Source: Flavobacteriales bacterium UBA6693 (GTDB taxonomy: Bacteria > Bacteroidota > Bacteroidia > Flavobacteriales > Weeksellaceae). From it: 64,000 nt of DNA. The notes under the pieces were generated by a model that worked only from the letters and a program-made list of their open reading frames with translations, was not told where the DNA came from and ran no database searches. Where the stretch lies: positions 124,001 through 188,000 of the forward strand of contig DKJL01000007.1 in NCBI GenBank assembly GCA_002454815.1, in the 5' to 3' direction. Below, piece by piece: positions 8,236-16,797 of this stretch. Position 1 is the first letter of the stretch. Each line of letters begins with the position of its first letter. The translations under genes and the position numbers were made by a program.

Positions 8236-8426
8236 AAAAAGGAAAAATTTGGACAGGGTTCCGTTTCGAAGACTGGTTGTGCAAGCAATAGCACTAATTT
8301 CGTCTCAGGGGCAGAAAGAGAATTAACCAAAGATTTCCTTACGCGATTGCCTAACAAAGCTAAGAATTATTTATAGATTCCAAGCAAAAATAAACCTGTT
8401 TTTGAATCACTGGGGTCGCTAATTCC

Positions 8427-9362
8427 TTAGTTAAAACGCAGGCAAACTTTCCCCGAAACTCTTTCGGAGGTATAAAGAATTAGCGGGCGTTCGTCCGTCT
8501 GAACCTTTGTCCAATAGTGGTCGCCGGCAAACCGCGATTCCAGAACTTCTGCAGCAATACCTGCTGGTGAGATTTTAATTTGAGTCGGATACCAGAAGTT
8601 TTTGTTCAGCCCAAAATGCGTTTTCTCTGCATCCGTCAAAATGTTAACTTCACCGAAAAGCTGCGCCACATACGCGTTATACGGGTTGCGATATGTTTCG
8701 GCCGGTGCGTCGCTCTGTATCAGTCGGCCATCTTTCAGAATGATAATCCGGTCAAGCCAGGGCAAAATTTCCTGGAGTTCGTGCGTGGAAATCAGCAAAG
8801 TGATATTTTTTTCAGCGACAAATTGAAACAGCCGTTCGCGCAGATCGAGTTTTCTTGAGTAATCCAGATTGCTGAAGGGCTCATCCAGCAAAAGTAATTT
8901 CGGCAAAACCGATAATGCCCGTGCAATCGCGACGCGCTGCTGCTGCCCGCCGCTGAGGTTTTTGGGAAGTGTGCCAGCGTATTCGTCCAGACCTGCCACG
9001 TACAGCAATTCGGCTACACGTCGTTTTTTTTCTGCCATATTGCTGTTGGAAATAAATTTGCCAACGTTATCCGCCACTGTCGCATACGGCATCAGATCAT
9101 AATTCTGCGCTACTAGTTTCATCTGCGGTTCACCCGGTACAAGGTTGTTCTTGGGTCCTAAAACAGGCGCTCCGTCGAAAATAATTTCGCCGGCCTCGGC
9201 ATCAATCAAACCATAAATTAAATTTAATAAAGTGGATTTCCCGCAACCGCTTTCGCCCGCAATCGCCACAACACGACCTTCTTTAATTTTTAGATTAAAA
9301 TTTTGAAACAGTGGACGTTGGGCTTGATGTGAAAAATCGAGATTATTAATTTCCAGTAACAT
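8427..9362 (-). CDS. Orphan ABC transporter ATP-binding protein
   Basis: ATPase subunit of an ABC importer, 311 residues. Walker A GESGCGKST is at residues 36-44; the Q-loop (VAQN), signature LSGGQQQR, Walker B LLLLDEP and switch histidine (STHE) are all intact. The region after about residue 220 is an extra C-terminal domain like the regulatory tail of PotA/FbpC-type ATPases (iron, thiamine or polyamine uptake). No permease or binding protein lies next to it, so the transported substrate is unknown. The -7 box at 9367-9374 leaves almost no leader before the ATG. Confidence 0.9.
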   Translation of the reverse strand: MLLEINNLDFSHQAQRPLFQNFNLKIKEGRVVAIAGESGCGKSTLLNLIYGLIDAEAGEIIFDGAPVLGPKNNLVPGEPQMKLVAQNYDLMPYATVADNVGKFISNSNMAEKKRRVAELLYVAGLDEYAGTLPKNLSGGQQQRVAIARALSVLPKLLLLDEPFSNLDYSRKLDLRERLFQFVAEKNITLLISTHELQEILPWLDRIIILKDGRLIQSDAPAETYRNPYNAYVAQLFGEVNILTDAEKTHFGLNKNFWYPTQIKISPAGIAAEVLESRFAGDHYWTKVQTDERPLILYTSERVSGKVCLRFN

Positions 9363-9366
9363 GATG

Positions 9367-9374
9367 CAAAAATA
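9367..9374 (-). promoter_or_regulatory. -7 promoter box of the ABC ATPase gene
   Basis: TATTTTTG on the minus strand, only four bases between it and the ATG. It predicts a leaderless or nearly leaderless transcript. Confidence 0.5.
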
Positions 9375-9396
9375 ATGTATTTAATGCTATTAGGTT

Positions 9397-9404
9397 TATT
9401 TTTG
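9397..9404 (+). promoter_or_regulatory. -7 promoter box of the YceI gene
   Basis: TATTTTTG, 37 bases before the ATG at 9442. It is divergent from the ABC ATPase promoter, with the two -7 boxes about 22 bases apart. Confidence 0.5.
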
Positions 9405-9441
9405 TTATTTTAGCCCAAACAACAGATAAATTTGTAATTAA

Positions 9442-10101
9442 ATGAGGAAAGCAATTAAAACATCCGTATTTTCAGTTTTACTGGGCTCATTAGTGCTGAC
9501 GGCATGCGCCAAAGAACAGCCGGTAACCAGCGAAACTGCAGAGGTAACAACCAGTAACGAAGGTGCCGTATATGCGATCGATACGCTGAACAGCAGAATT
9601 GAATGGAAAGGTTATAAAGTAGTGAAATCAGACCAAACCGGCCATTTCGGAACTATTAAGTTTGAAAACGGAGAAGTCACCGTTCATAACGGTGCATTGG
9701 AGAGCGGAAATTTCGTTGCGGATATGACCTCCTTGACGTCTGTAGATCTTAAAGATGATGAAGAACAGTTGGCAAAACTGAACGGTCACCTGAAAAGTGG
9801 CGATTTTTTCGAAGTAGAAAAATTTCCTACTGCGTCGTATCAAATTACAAAAGTAACAGCGGCAGAAGCGGGCGATTATAACACGCTTCTGGATGGTAAT
9901 CTGACGCTGAAAGGGATTACAAAACCAATTCAGTTTAATGCAAACGTAACTGTCAACGATGGAGAAGTAACCATCGCGACCGAGCCCAAAGATATCAGCC
10001 GTGAACAATTTGGGGTGAAATTCCAGATGCCGCTCGCGAATGGTATTATCAAAGATGAAATTAATCTCCAGATCAATATCAAGGCGAGCGAGAAGAAGTA
10101 A
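9442..10101 (+). CDS. YceI-family lipoprotein
   Basis: Exported lipocalin-like protein of the YceI family, which binds long isoprenoid or amide-type lipids in the periplasm. A lipoprotein signal peptide ends in LVLTAC with Cys22 as the lipidation site. The beta-barrel domain runs from about residue 45 (YAIDTLNSRIEWKGYK) to the end and carries the family's GHFGTIKF, FPTASYQI and LTLKGITKPI segments. Length 219 aa is normal. It is followed by a terminator and is monocistronic. The physiological ligand is unknown. Confidence 0.92.
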   Translation: MRKAIKTSVFSVLLGSLVLTACAKEQPVTSETAEVTTSNEGAVYAIDTLNSRIEWKGYKVVKSDQTGHFGTIKFENGEVTVHNGALESGNFVADMTSLTSVDLKDDEEQLAKLNGHLKSGDFFEVEKFPTASYQITKVTAAEAGDYNTLLDGNLTLKGITKPIQFNANVTVNDGEVTIATEPKDISREQFGVKFQMPLANGIIKDEINLQINIKASEKK

Positions 10102-10120
10102 TATTTACTCAATGAATTAA

Positions 10121-10149
10121 AAAAAGGCGGGAGGTTTTCCCGCCTTTTT
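10121..10149 (+). terminator. Rho-independent terminator after the YceI gene
   Basis: Perfect 11-bp stem (10121-10131 with 10139-10149), seven-base loop, with the T-run forming the end of the stem. Confidence 0.85.
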
Positions 10150-10198
10150 CATGAACCATTATCCCGTTTTATCCCGTTTTTTTGTGATTAAAATTCAC

Positions 10199-10206
10199 TA
10201 AATTTG
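10199..10206 (+). promoter_or_regulatory. -7 promoter box of alaS
   Basis: TAAATTTG followed by GCAAC-type sequence, 25 bases before the alaS ATG. A direct repeat of ATCCCGTTTT (10161-10180) sits just upstream. Confidence 0.55.
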
Positions 10207-10231
10207 CAACCTAATTTACAGACCGAATTCT

Positions 10232-12889
10232 ATGACCTCACAACAGATCCGCCAGCAGTTTCTCGATTTTTTTAAGTCTAAAGGACATCAGATCGTGCCC
10301 TCGGCGCCGATCGTGCTGCGTGACGATCCCACGCTGATGTTTTCTAATTCCGGAATGACACAGTTTAAGGATTATTTTCTGGGCTATAAAACTCCGGCGC
10401 ACGTTCGGGTTGCGGATACACAAAAATGTCTGCGCGTTTCCGGAAAGCACAACGATCTCGATGATGTGGGGCGTGATACCTATCACCATACTATGTTTGA
10501 GATGTTGGGCAACTGGTCTTTCGGCGATTATTTTAAAAAAGATGCCATTCAGTTTGCGTGGGAATTGCTGACCGAAGTGTACAAAATCCCAAAAGAGAAT
10601 CTCTACGTTACGATTTTTGAAGGCGACAGCACCGAGAATCTGGCGCGCGATGAGGAAGCTTATAATTACTGGAAAAACAATATCGCAGAGGACCGGATCA
10701 TTAACGGAAACAAAAAAGACAATTTTTGGGAAATGGGAGAAAGCGGGCCGTGTGGGCCGTGTTCTGAAATTCACGTTGATCTGCGGACCGAAGCAGAAAA
10801 AGCCGCAGTCCCCGGAATTCAATTAGTCAATAATGACCATCCGCAAGTTGTGGAAATCTGGAATCTTGTTTTCATGGAGTTCAACCGGAAAGCCGACGGT
10901 TCGCTGGAGAAACTTCCGAAGCAGCACGTCGATACCGGCATGGGCTTCGAGCGTCTTTGCATGGCTTTACAGAATAAAAAATCCAACTACGATACCGATG
11001 TTTTTTCGCCCTTAATTTCAAAGTTGGAAAATCTATCAGGTCTTACTTATACCGGAATTCTCAGTGATGAAAAAGATATCGCGATCCGTGTTGTGGTCGA
11101 TCACATCCGCGCTGTTTCCTTTGCTATCGCCGATGGACAGTTGCCGTCAAATGGCGGCGCCGGTTATGTGATACGTCGCATCTTGCGTCGCGCAATTTCT
11201 TATGCGTACCGTTTTCTCGGCGTTAAACAAGCTTTTCTGTATGAACTCGTTGCCGTGCTTGCAACTGAAATGGGAGCGTTTTTCCCGGAACTTATTAAGC
11301 AACAAAAACTTATTACCGAGGTGATCAAAGAGGAAGAGATTTCTTTTTTGAAGACCATTGAACACGGCCTCAAAAGAATCGCTCTAATTATTGCTGAAAC
11401 GCAGGCGCGAGGCGCAACGGTACTTGCCGGCGCAGATGTATTTGAGCTCTACGACACTTATGGTTTCCCGGCCGATTTGTCCCGGATCATTGCCGAAGAA
11501 CAACATCTTGCCGTAGACGAAAAAGGTTTTGAAAACGAAATGACAAAACAGCGGGAACGATCGAAAAAATCTTCTGCACAGAAGGTTTACGACTGGGTAG
11601 TTTTAGAAGAAAAACCTGAAACTTTTGTCGGATACGATGTTCTGGGGACGGAAACGGCTATTACACGTTACCGTAAAATTGAGAATAAAGAAGGAATTTT
11701 TTATCAGATTGTTCTTTCCAAATCGCCGTTTTATCCGGAAGGTGGCGGACAGATTGGCGATAAAGGAGTGTTGATTCCAAGCTACGCGGAAGGATTTGAT
11801 ATTTCCAATCCAAGCACCTTTAATATCATCGACTGCAGTGAAATTATCGAAGTACTTGAAACGCGTAAAGAAAATAACCTGATCGTTTCCCTGATAAAGG
11901 AAATGCCGAAAGATGCAGGCGCCGTTTTTTATGCTAAAGTTGATACGTCCGAACGTCGCAATACACAGGCCAACCACTCGGTAACACATCTTTTGCACGA
12001 AGCATTGCGCGACGTTCTCGGTACACACGTTGAGCAGAAAGGATCATTTGTTGGTCCGGATTATCTGCGTTTCGACTTCTCTCACTTCTCGAAAATGTCG
12101 GAGGAAGAACTGGCGCAGGTGGAAGAAAAAGTGAACGCAAAAATCAAAGAAAATATCGCCTTGCAGGAATTCCGTGAAATACCAATCGCTGAGGCGATGG
12201 AAAAAGGTGCGATGGCACTTTTCGGCGAAAAATACGGAGACCAGGTCCGTATGATACAGTTCGGCACGTCGCGCGAACTTTGCGGCGGAACGCACGTGCA
12301 GAATACGGGAGAAATCGGATATTTTAAAATTCAGAATGAAAGTTCTACGGCAGCCGGTATCCGTCGGATCGAAGCGATTTCCGGCGATCAGTCAGCTGCA
12401 CATATCAATGAACTGGAACGGCAAATGAAAGATCTTTCGGTTTTATTAAAATCAAAAGAAATTCAGAAAACGGTCGAAAAATTACTTTCAGAAAATGCTG
12501 CGCTGAAAGCCGAGGTAGAATCACTTAAAAAAGAAAAAAGCAAAGCAGAGACTGCCAACTGGAAAGATGATTTCCAGAGCCGCGGAGACAAAAATTTGCT
12601 GGTGAAAAAAGTGCAGTTGGATTCTGCAAGCGTGAAGGATATTGTATTCGGTTTGAAAAAAGAAGTGCCAAGATCTGTTATTATTATTTTATCAGAATCC
12701 GCAGGGAAACCGATGATTACCGTGGGCGTTTCGGCTGATTTAGAGAATTCTTACCACGCCGGAAATATCGTTAAAGAGCTGGCAAAGGAAATACAGGGCG
12801 GCGGCGGCGGTAATGCCGGATTTGCCACTGCCGGCGGCAAGAACGCTAACGGCCTCGATGCCGCTTTTAACAGGGCGTTAGAGATATAA
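10232..12889 (+). CDS. alaS: Alanine--tRNA ligase
   Basis: Charges tRNA-Ala in the cytoplasm. The class II catalytic domain begins at residue 1 with the RQQFLDFFKSKGH motif and includes HNDLDDVG and GNWSFGDY. The editing domain has the zinc-site HxxxH (residues near 580) and CGGTH (near 690). A short coiled coil with Lys/Glu repeats (about 730-780) and a DHHA1 C-Ala domain with GGGGGNAG complete the protein. At 885 residues it is full length and no domain is missing. It has its own promoter and terminator. Confidence 0.98.
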   Translation: MTSQQIRQQFLDFFKSKGHQIVPSAPIVLRDDPTLMFSNSGMTQFKDYFLGYKTPAHVRVADTQKCLRVSGKHNDLDDVGRDTYHHTMFEMLGNWSFGDYFKKDAIQFAWELLTEVYKIPKENLYVTIFEGDSTENLARDEEAYNYWKNNIAEDRIINGNKKDNFWEMGESGPCGPCSEIHVDLRTEAEKAAVPGIQLVNNDHPQVVEIWNLVFMEFNRKADGSLEKLPKQHVDTGMGFERLCMALQNKKSNYDTDVFSPLISKLENLSGLTYTGILSDEKDIAIRVVVDHIRAVSFAIADGQLPSNGGAGYVIRRILRRAISYAYRFLGVKQAFLYELVAVLATEMGAFFPELIKQQKLITEVIKEEEISFLKTIEHGLKRIALIIAETQARGATVLAGADVFELYDTYGFPADLSRIIAEEQHLAVDEKGFENEMTKQRERSKKSSAQKVYDWVVLEEKPETFVGYDVLGTETAITRYRKIENKEGIFYQIVLSKSPFYPEGGGQIGDKGVLIPSYAEGFDISNPSTFNIIDCSEIIEVLETRKENNLIVSLIKEMPKDAGAVFYAKVDTSERRNTQANHSVTHLLHEALRDVLGTHVEQKGSFVGPDYLRFDFSHFSKMSEEELAQVEEKVNAKIKENIALQEFREIPIAEAMEKGAMALFGEKYGDQVRMIQFGTSRELCGGTHVQNTGEIGYFKIQNESSTAAGIRRIEAISGDQSAAHINELERQMKDLSVLLKSKEIQKTVEKLLSENAALKAEVESLKKEKSKAETANWKDDFQSRGDKNLLVKKVQLDSASVKDIVFGLKKEVPRSVIIILSESAGKPMITVGVSADLENSYHAGNIVKELAKEIQGGGGGNAGFATAGGKNANGLDAAFNRALEI

Positions 12890-12906
12890 ATCAAAATTAA
12901 ACACAA

Positions 12907-12940
12907 AAAATCCCGAAGAGTGCTGCTTCGGGATTTTTTT
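12907..12940. terminator. Bidirectional terminator between alaS and the small membrane protein
   Basis: Perfect 12-bp stem (12907-12918 with 12926-12937) with an A-run on the left and a T-run on the right. It serves alaS and the convergent gene ending at 12955. Confidence 0.8.
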
Positions 12941-12954
12941 TATTTTTTAAATTT

Positions 12955-13194
12955 TTACTGACGGTTTCCATTCCCTCTGGCTACCAGAGCGATAATCACG
13001 ATCAGCACCAAAGCTCCAATCACCCAAACAAGTGGGTTGCTCATCCAGTCGCCGCCCATGCCGCCTTTGTCCATATCAACATCTACTTTCAGGTCGGGAG
13101 CGCTCTCCTGAGCTTTTACGAGGATCACTGCAAAGTTGGCCATTAAGGCGAGTGCGAACATCTGTAACTTTGCTATTAAATTGGAACGTGTCAT
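12955..13194 (-). CDS. Small secreted or membrane protein, unknown
   Basis: A 79-residue protein with an N-terminal signal-like hydrophobic stretch (about 10-27, ending VKAQ), a short Asp/Gly/Met-rich linker (DVDMDKGGMGGDW), and one C-terminal membrane helix (about 53-72) followed by a basic end. This fits a small inner-membrane protein with its linker in the periplasm, or a cleaved signal plus an anchor. I recognise no family. It is flanked by a shared terminator downstream. Confidence 0.65.
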   Translation of the reverse strand: MTRSNLIAKLQMFALALMANFAVILVKAQESAPDLKVDVDMDKGGMGGDWMSNPLVWVIGALVLIVIIALVARGNGNRQ

Positions 13195-13287
13195 AATTTT
13201 ATTTTTTAATGTTTATAAAATGACAGTCTCCTAAAATCATACCAAAGCAGTTTTCGAAAAGGAATTGCGTAGCTAATAAATTCAGTT

Positions 13288-13782
13288 TTAAAGGTCGAAA
13301 CGCATCAGAAAGTCGTCCATCACAAAGCCGCTGCCGATATCGAAAACGCCTTCATCATAAACGTGAAAGCCATAGGCCTCATACATTTTTTTTGCAGGGT
13401 TATTTTTGTTTACATTTAAAATAATCGAGTTTTCTCCGGCTTTTTTTGCATGTTCAGTTAGAAACGCTAAGGCCGCCGAACCGATACCCATTCGCCGAAA
13501 CTTATTCAGAAGATAGAGGCGATGCAGCTTCGTTGTGCGCTTTTCATAATGAAATTCAAAACCTAAAAAGCCTGCCGGCACTCCATTGTATTTGATGATG
13601 TAGTAATGGTAGTAGACGCTGCGAATTTGTTGGGTAATTTCGCTAACAGAATACATCTGCGCCAGCATATAGTCGATTTGGTCTTCTGTTAAAATTTCGC
13701 GGTAAGCGCTTTGCCAGGATTCTTGGGCGAGCTCGCGAATGAGTTCGACATCCTGTTCCGCTGCGCGGCTAAATTCAATCAT
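13288..13782 (-). CDS. GNAT family N-acetyltransferase
   Basis: Single-domain acetyl-CoA-dependent acetyltransferase of 164 residues. The acetyl-CoA-binding motif A is RRMGIG (about residue 97), after a LHRLYLLNKF strand. It ends with the typical NNPAKKMYEAYGF motif B. The acceptor substrate cannot be inferred. It lies four bases after the metallophosphoesterase gene on the same strand, so the two are probably co-transcribed. Confidence 0.88.
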   Translation of the reverse strand: MIEFSRAAEQDVELIRELAQESWQSAYREILTEDQIDYMLAQMYSVSEITQQIRSVYYHYYIIKYNGVPAGFLGFEFHYEKRTTKLHRLYLLNKFRRMGIGSAALAFLTEHAKKAGENSIILNVNKNNPAKKMYEAYGFHVYDEGVFDIGSGFVMDDFLMRFDL

Positions 13783-13786
13783 AATC

Positions 13787-14992
13787 TTAACTTAGTTCGA
13801 AAACGGTAATTTCGGGATTAATTCCGACACGCCCCGGATATCCAATAACACCGAAACCTCGGTTCACATAAAGGTATTTGCCCTGACTTTCATAAAGATC
13901 CGCCCATTTTTTGTAACGATATTGCACCGGTGACCAGCGTACGTTTTTCAGATCAATGCCGAACTGCATTCCGTGCGTGTGTCCGGACATAGTGAGCTGC
14001 ACATTGGAGGGATGGTTCTTCACAATCGCATCAAAATGCGTCGGGTCGTGGCTCATCAGTATTTTGGCCGCTTCAGCGGGAATTCCGGCGGCGGCTTTGT
14101 CGAGATCTCCATATTGCGGAAACGGTTTTTCGCCCCAATTTTCTACACCGATGAGGTAGAGCTTTTCTCCGTTGCGCTCGATGATGTGATGTGAATTTCG
14201 TAACATTTTGAAGCCCGCCTGTTTTTGAAGTTCGATCAGGTTGGGTACATTCCGTTCTTTTTCGGTCACAGAATTCCACGTTCCATATTCGCCGTAATCG
14301 TGATTTCCGAGCACTGAAAATTTACCGTCTCGGCTGCGGATTGATTTAAATAAATTCACGAAAGGAACAAATTCCTCCGCATAATTATTAACCATATCTC
14401 CGGTGAAAAGGATCAGATCCGCATCCTGTTCGTTGATGAGATCGATGGCGTGCTGGAGCTTTTCGGGATGAAGGAAACTACCGGAGTGAACATCGGAAAT
14501 CTGCAGAACTCTGTAGCCACGAAAAGCCTCGGGCAAACCTGCAATTTTTAATTTAACCCGCCGCGCCCGGTGGCGGTATTTTCCGAAGATGATGCCGTCT
14601 GCAAATAATAAAGAAAGTGCAGCAGCAGCACCTATGCCCGCTAAACTGATAAATGAGCGGCGGTCGGCCAAATGCTGCTGGCCGTCGCCAAGTTTTTGAA
14701 GTCCGTAACCGATAAAACGCGTAAAATCTTCCAAAAGAAGAAAGATTAAAATAAAAAGCTTGGGTAAAATAAAAATGAGGAAAACCGACGCGACGATTTG
14801 TATACGCTGTGCGCTGCGGTCGCTTTTTTTGGTGCTGAGTACCTCATAAATAAAAAAAGTATAAATAAGAATGGTAATTACCCAATAACTGACGCGAAAA
14901 GCCGTATTGCTTGTAACGGTTTTTACGGCCTGATAAACATAAAACTCCAGCGCGAAAAGAAGTCCGGAGACGAATAGAATGGTTTTTTGCAT
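13787..14992 (-). CDS. Membrane-anchored metallophosphoesterase (YaeI-like)
   Basis: Calcineurin-like phosphoesterase with a membrane anchor. The N-terminal 130 residues contain about four hydrophobic helices. The catalytic domain then shows the full two-metal motif set: QISDVHSG, FTGDMVN, GNHDYG and MSGHTHG. Related YaeI proteins hydrolyse phosphodiesters, including the pyrophosphate bond of lipid A precursors or UDP-sugars, but the substrate here is not known. It precedes a GNAT gene by four bases. Length 401 aa fits the long membrane-bound type. Confidence 0.9.
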   Translation of the reverse strand: MQKTILFVSGLLFALEFYVYQAVKTVTSNTAFRVSYWVITILIYTFFIYEVLSTKKSDRSAQRIQIVASVFLIFILPKLFILIFLLLEDFTRFIGYGLQKLGDGQQHLADRRSFISLAGIGAAAALSLLFADGIIFGKYRHRARRVKLKIAGLPEAFRGYRVLQISDVHSGSFLHPEKLQHAIDLINEQDADLILFTGDMVNNYAEEFVPFVNLFKSIRSRDGKFSVLGNHDYGEYGTWNSVTEKERNVPNLIELQKQAGFKMLRNSHHIIERNGEKLYLIGVENWGEKPFPQYGDLDKAAAGIPAEAAKILMSHDPTHFDAIVKNHPSNVQLTMSGHTHGMQFGIDLKNVRWSPVQYRYKKWADLYESQGKYLYVNRGFGVIGYPGRVGINPEITVFELS

Positions 14993-15002
14993 GTGAGTAA
15001 TG

Positions 15003-15031
15003 AAAAAAGCACAAAATTGTTTTTTGTGCTT
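15003..15031 (-). terminator. Terminator of the FabH-like gene
   Basis: 10-bp inverted repeat (15007-15016 with 15022-15031) followed on the minus strand by a T-run. It lies just past the ketosynthase stop at 15054. Confidence 0.75.
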
Positions 15032-15053
15032 CGTCTGTTTTTAAATAATTGTT

Positions 15054-16121
15054 TTAGGGGAAGCGATAAATGACCGCGTTAATATTCATCCCGGCGCCTA
15101 CGGAAGCAAAGAGGACATTGTCGCCCTTTTTGAACTGATGTGGCTGCATTTCATTTTTTCTGATTAAATCGAACATGGTAGGAATCGTCGCAACCGATGA
15201 ATTACCGAATTGCTGAATCGTCATGGGTGCGATGTCGTGATCATATTCCGTACGTCCATAAAGTTTGAAAAGGCGGGAAATCATCGCGTAATCCATTTTA
15301 GCATTGGCTTGGTGGATTAAAATTTTATCGATATCATCAATGCTAAGGCCCGCCTTATCAATTGTTTCCTTGATGGCGACCGGCACATTTTTCAGCGCAT
15401 ATTCATAGATTTTTCTTCCGTGCATTCTGATATAAAGTGGTCTGCGGTCCTCATCAGGTTTTAGCGACGGAGCATTTTCCAGAAAATTAATCTCCGACTG
15501 ATTATCGCAAATGGTAGAATCCGCGATCATTCCGACATTAGTTTCGTCGGTAGCGCGCACTACAACCGCACCAGCGCCATCGGCAAAAATCATTTTGTTG
15601 CGGTCGAACGCGTCGGTTACACGGCTCAGGGTTTCAGAACCTACCACCAAAATAAGTTTGGCTTTGCCGGCTTTAATTAAAGTATCGGCCATAATCATGG
15701 CTTCTACCCAGCCCGGACAGCCGAATATCATATCATAATTCACCGTTCGGCGGTTCAGGATGCCTAATTTGTTTTTAAGCCTGGCGGACATCGATGGCAT
15801 AAAGTTGCTCATTCCGTCACGGTTCACTTCACCGAAGTTGCTGGCGTAAATAATATAATCCAGTTCTTCCTGATCAATCCCGGCATCAGCGATAGCCACC
15901 TGCGCCGCACGTAAGCCAAGATCCGAGTTGTGCTCGTCGTCTTCCAAATAACGCCGCGTTTCGATCTCCGTAATTTCCACGAATTTCCGGATGATTTCTT
16001 CGTTAGGTTTTTCTATTTTATCACCTTCATCAGTATAAAATACAGATTCCATGAAATGTTCTTTATCGATAACTTTAGTGGGGAGATAACTGCCAGAGCC
16101 TATGATGATTGTATTGGGCAT
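15054..16121 (-). CDS. 3-oxoacyl-ACP synthase III-family ketosynthase
   Basis: Thiolase-fold condensing enzyme of the FabH family. The catalytic triad is complete: Cys135 in FGCPGW, His in the LIHQANAKM segment and Asn in QFGNSSVATIP. At 355 residues it is longer than housekeeping FabH, and the sequence resembles the second FabH-like protein common in flavobacteria, so its primer and product (branched fatty acid, flexirubin or other lipid) remain open. I start it at the ATG at 16121: a longer frame from 16181 would begin upstream of the -7 box at 16145-16152 and adds a non-conserved leader. It has its own terminator. Confidence 0.85.
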   Translation of the reverse strand: MPNTIIIGSGSYLPTKVIDKEHFMESVFYTDEGDKIEKPNEEIIRKFVEITEIETRRYLEDDEHNSDLGLRAAQVAIADAGIDQEELDYIIYASNFGEVNRDGMSNFMPSMSARLKNKLGILNRRTVNYDMIFGCPGWVEAMIMADTLIKAGKAKLILVVGSETLSRVTDAFDRNKMIFADGAGAVVVRATDETNVGMIADSTICDNQSEINFLENAPSLKPDEDRRPLYIRMHGRKIYEYALKNVPVAIKETIDKAGLSIDDIDKILIHQANAKMDYAMISRLFKLYGRTEYDHDIAPMTIQQFGNSSVATIPTMFDLIRKNEMQPHQFKKGDNVLFASVGAGMNINAVIYRFP

Positions 16122-16144
16122 AGATAATTGGAAAAAATTTAAGG

Positions 16145-16152
16145 CAAAGTTA
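16145..16152 (-). promoter_or_regulatory. -7 promoter box of the FabH-like gene
   Basis: TAACTTTG on the minus strand, 23 bases before the ATG at 16121. It rules out the longer start at 16181. Confidence 0.55.
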
Positions 16153-16190
16153 AGCATTAATATTGTACCGCCGCGAAACAAAATTATTAT

Positions 16191-16198
16191 TAAATTTG
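16191..16198 (+). promoter_or_regulatory. -7 promoter box of the membrane protein/ubiE operon
   Basis: TAAATTTG followed by GCAAC-like sequence, 24 bases before the ATG at 16223. It rules out the upstream start at 16163. Confidence 0.55.
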
Positions 16199-16222
16199 CA
16201 ACACTTTTTGATCGGAAAGCTT

Positions 16223-16792
16223 ATGAAAATCAGTCCTTCAACCAAAGGTTTAATAATTTCTGTGGCGACCGTTTTGGCGGCGTTTGGGATCTATTTTTTG
16301 TTTTTGGCGAAGAAAAATTATTACGTGGTCGATAATCCGACACCGAAAACTTTTTACTTTAAAATTAATAACGGTGGCGAAAATATCATCGCCGCCGGGC
16401 AGGTGGTGCGGGTGAATCTGAATATGGGTAAAAATCAAATCAAAGTGTTCGACGGACAAAAAGAACCACTTTACGATTCCGCGTTTACGGTGAAGAAAAA
16501 CCGCGGACTCATTAATATAGCGCACCAGGATTATTATATCAACGAGCAGTTTTATGGCTATGGAGTGAATAAAGATTCGTTGATCGCCACGCGCCCACAA
16601 ACGAAAATTGATGGCAAACTGTTCGTCAATTCGCCGACCCGTTTTACTAAACTTTATACCGACGATTTTTATTATAACGTAGACGAAGATTATGATAAAG
16701 TGGTAAAAAACGTACAGAAAACCGAATCGCGCGTAAAGATTTTCCGCAAAGCTGATTTTCTGAACTATTACAAAGAATACTATAAATTTTAG
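16223..16792 (+). CDS. Single-pass membrane protein, unknown, upstream of ubiE
   Basis: A 189-residue protein with one N-terminal membrane helix (about residues 9-28) and a largely beta-strand, Tyr/Lys-rich domain facing the periplasm. I recognise no family. The ATG at 16223 is preferred because the promoter lies at 16191-16198. The gene ends five bases before ubiE and is probably in the same transcript, followed by the PorT-like gene, which hints at an envelope role, but no function can be assigned. Confidence 0.7.
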   Translation: MKISPSTKGLIISVATVLAAFGIYFLFLAKKNYYVVDNPTPKTFYFKINNGGENIIAAGQVVRVNLNMGKNQIKVFDGQKEPLYDSAFTVKKNRGLINIAHQDYYINEQFYGYGVNKDSLIATRPQTKIDGKLFVNSPTRFTKLYTDDFYYNVDEDYDKVVKNVQKTESRVKIFRKADFLNYYKEYYKF

Positions 16793-16797
16793 ATAAG

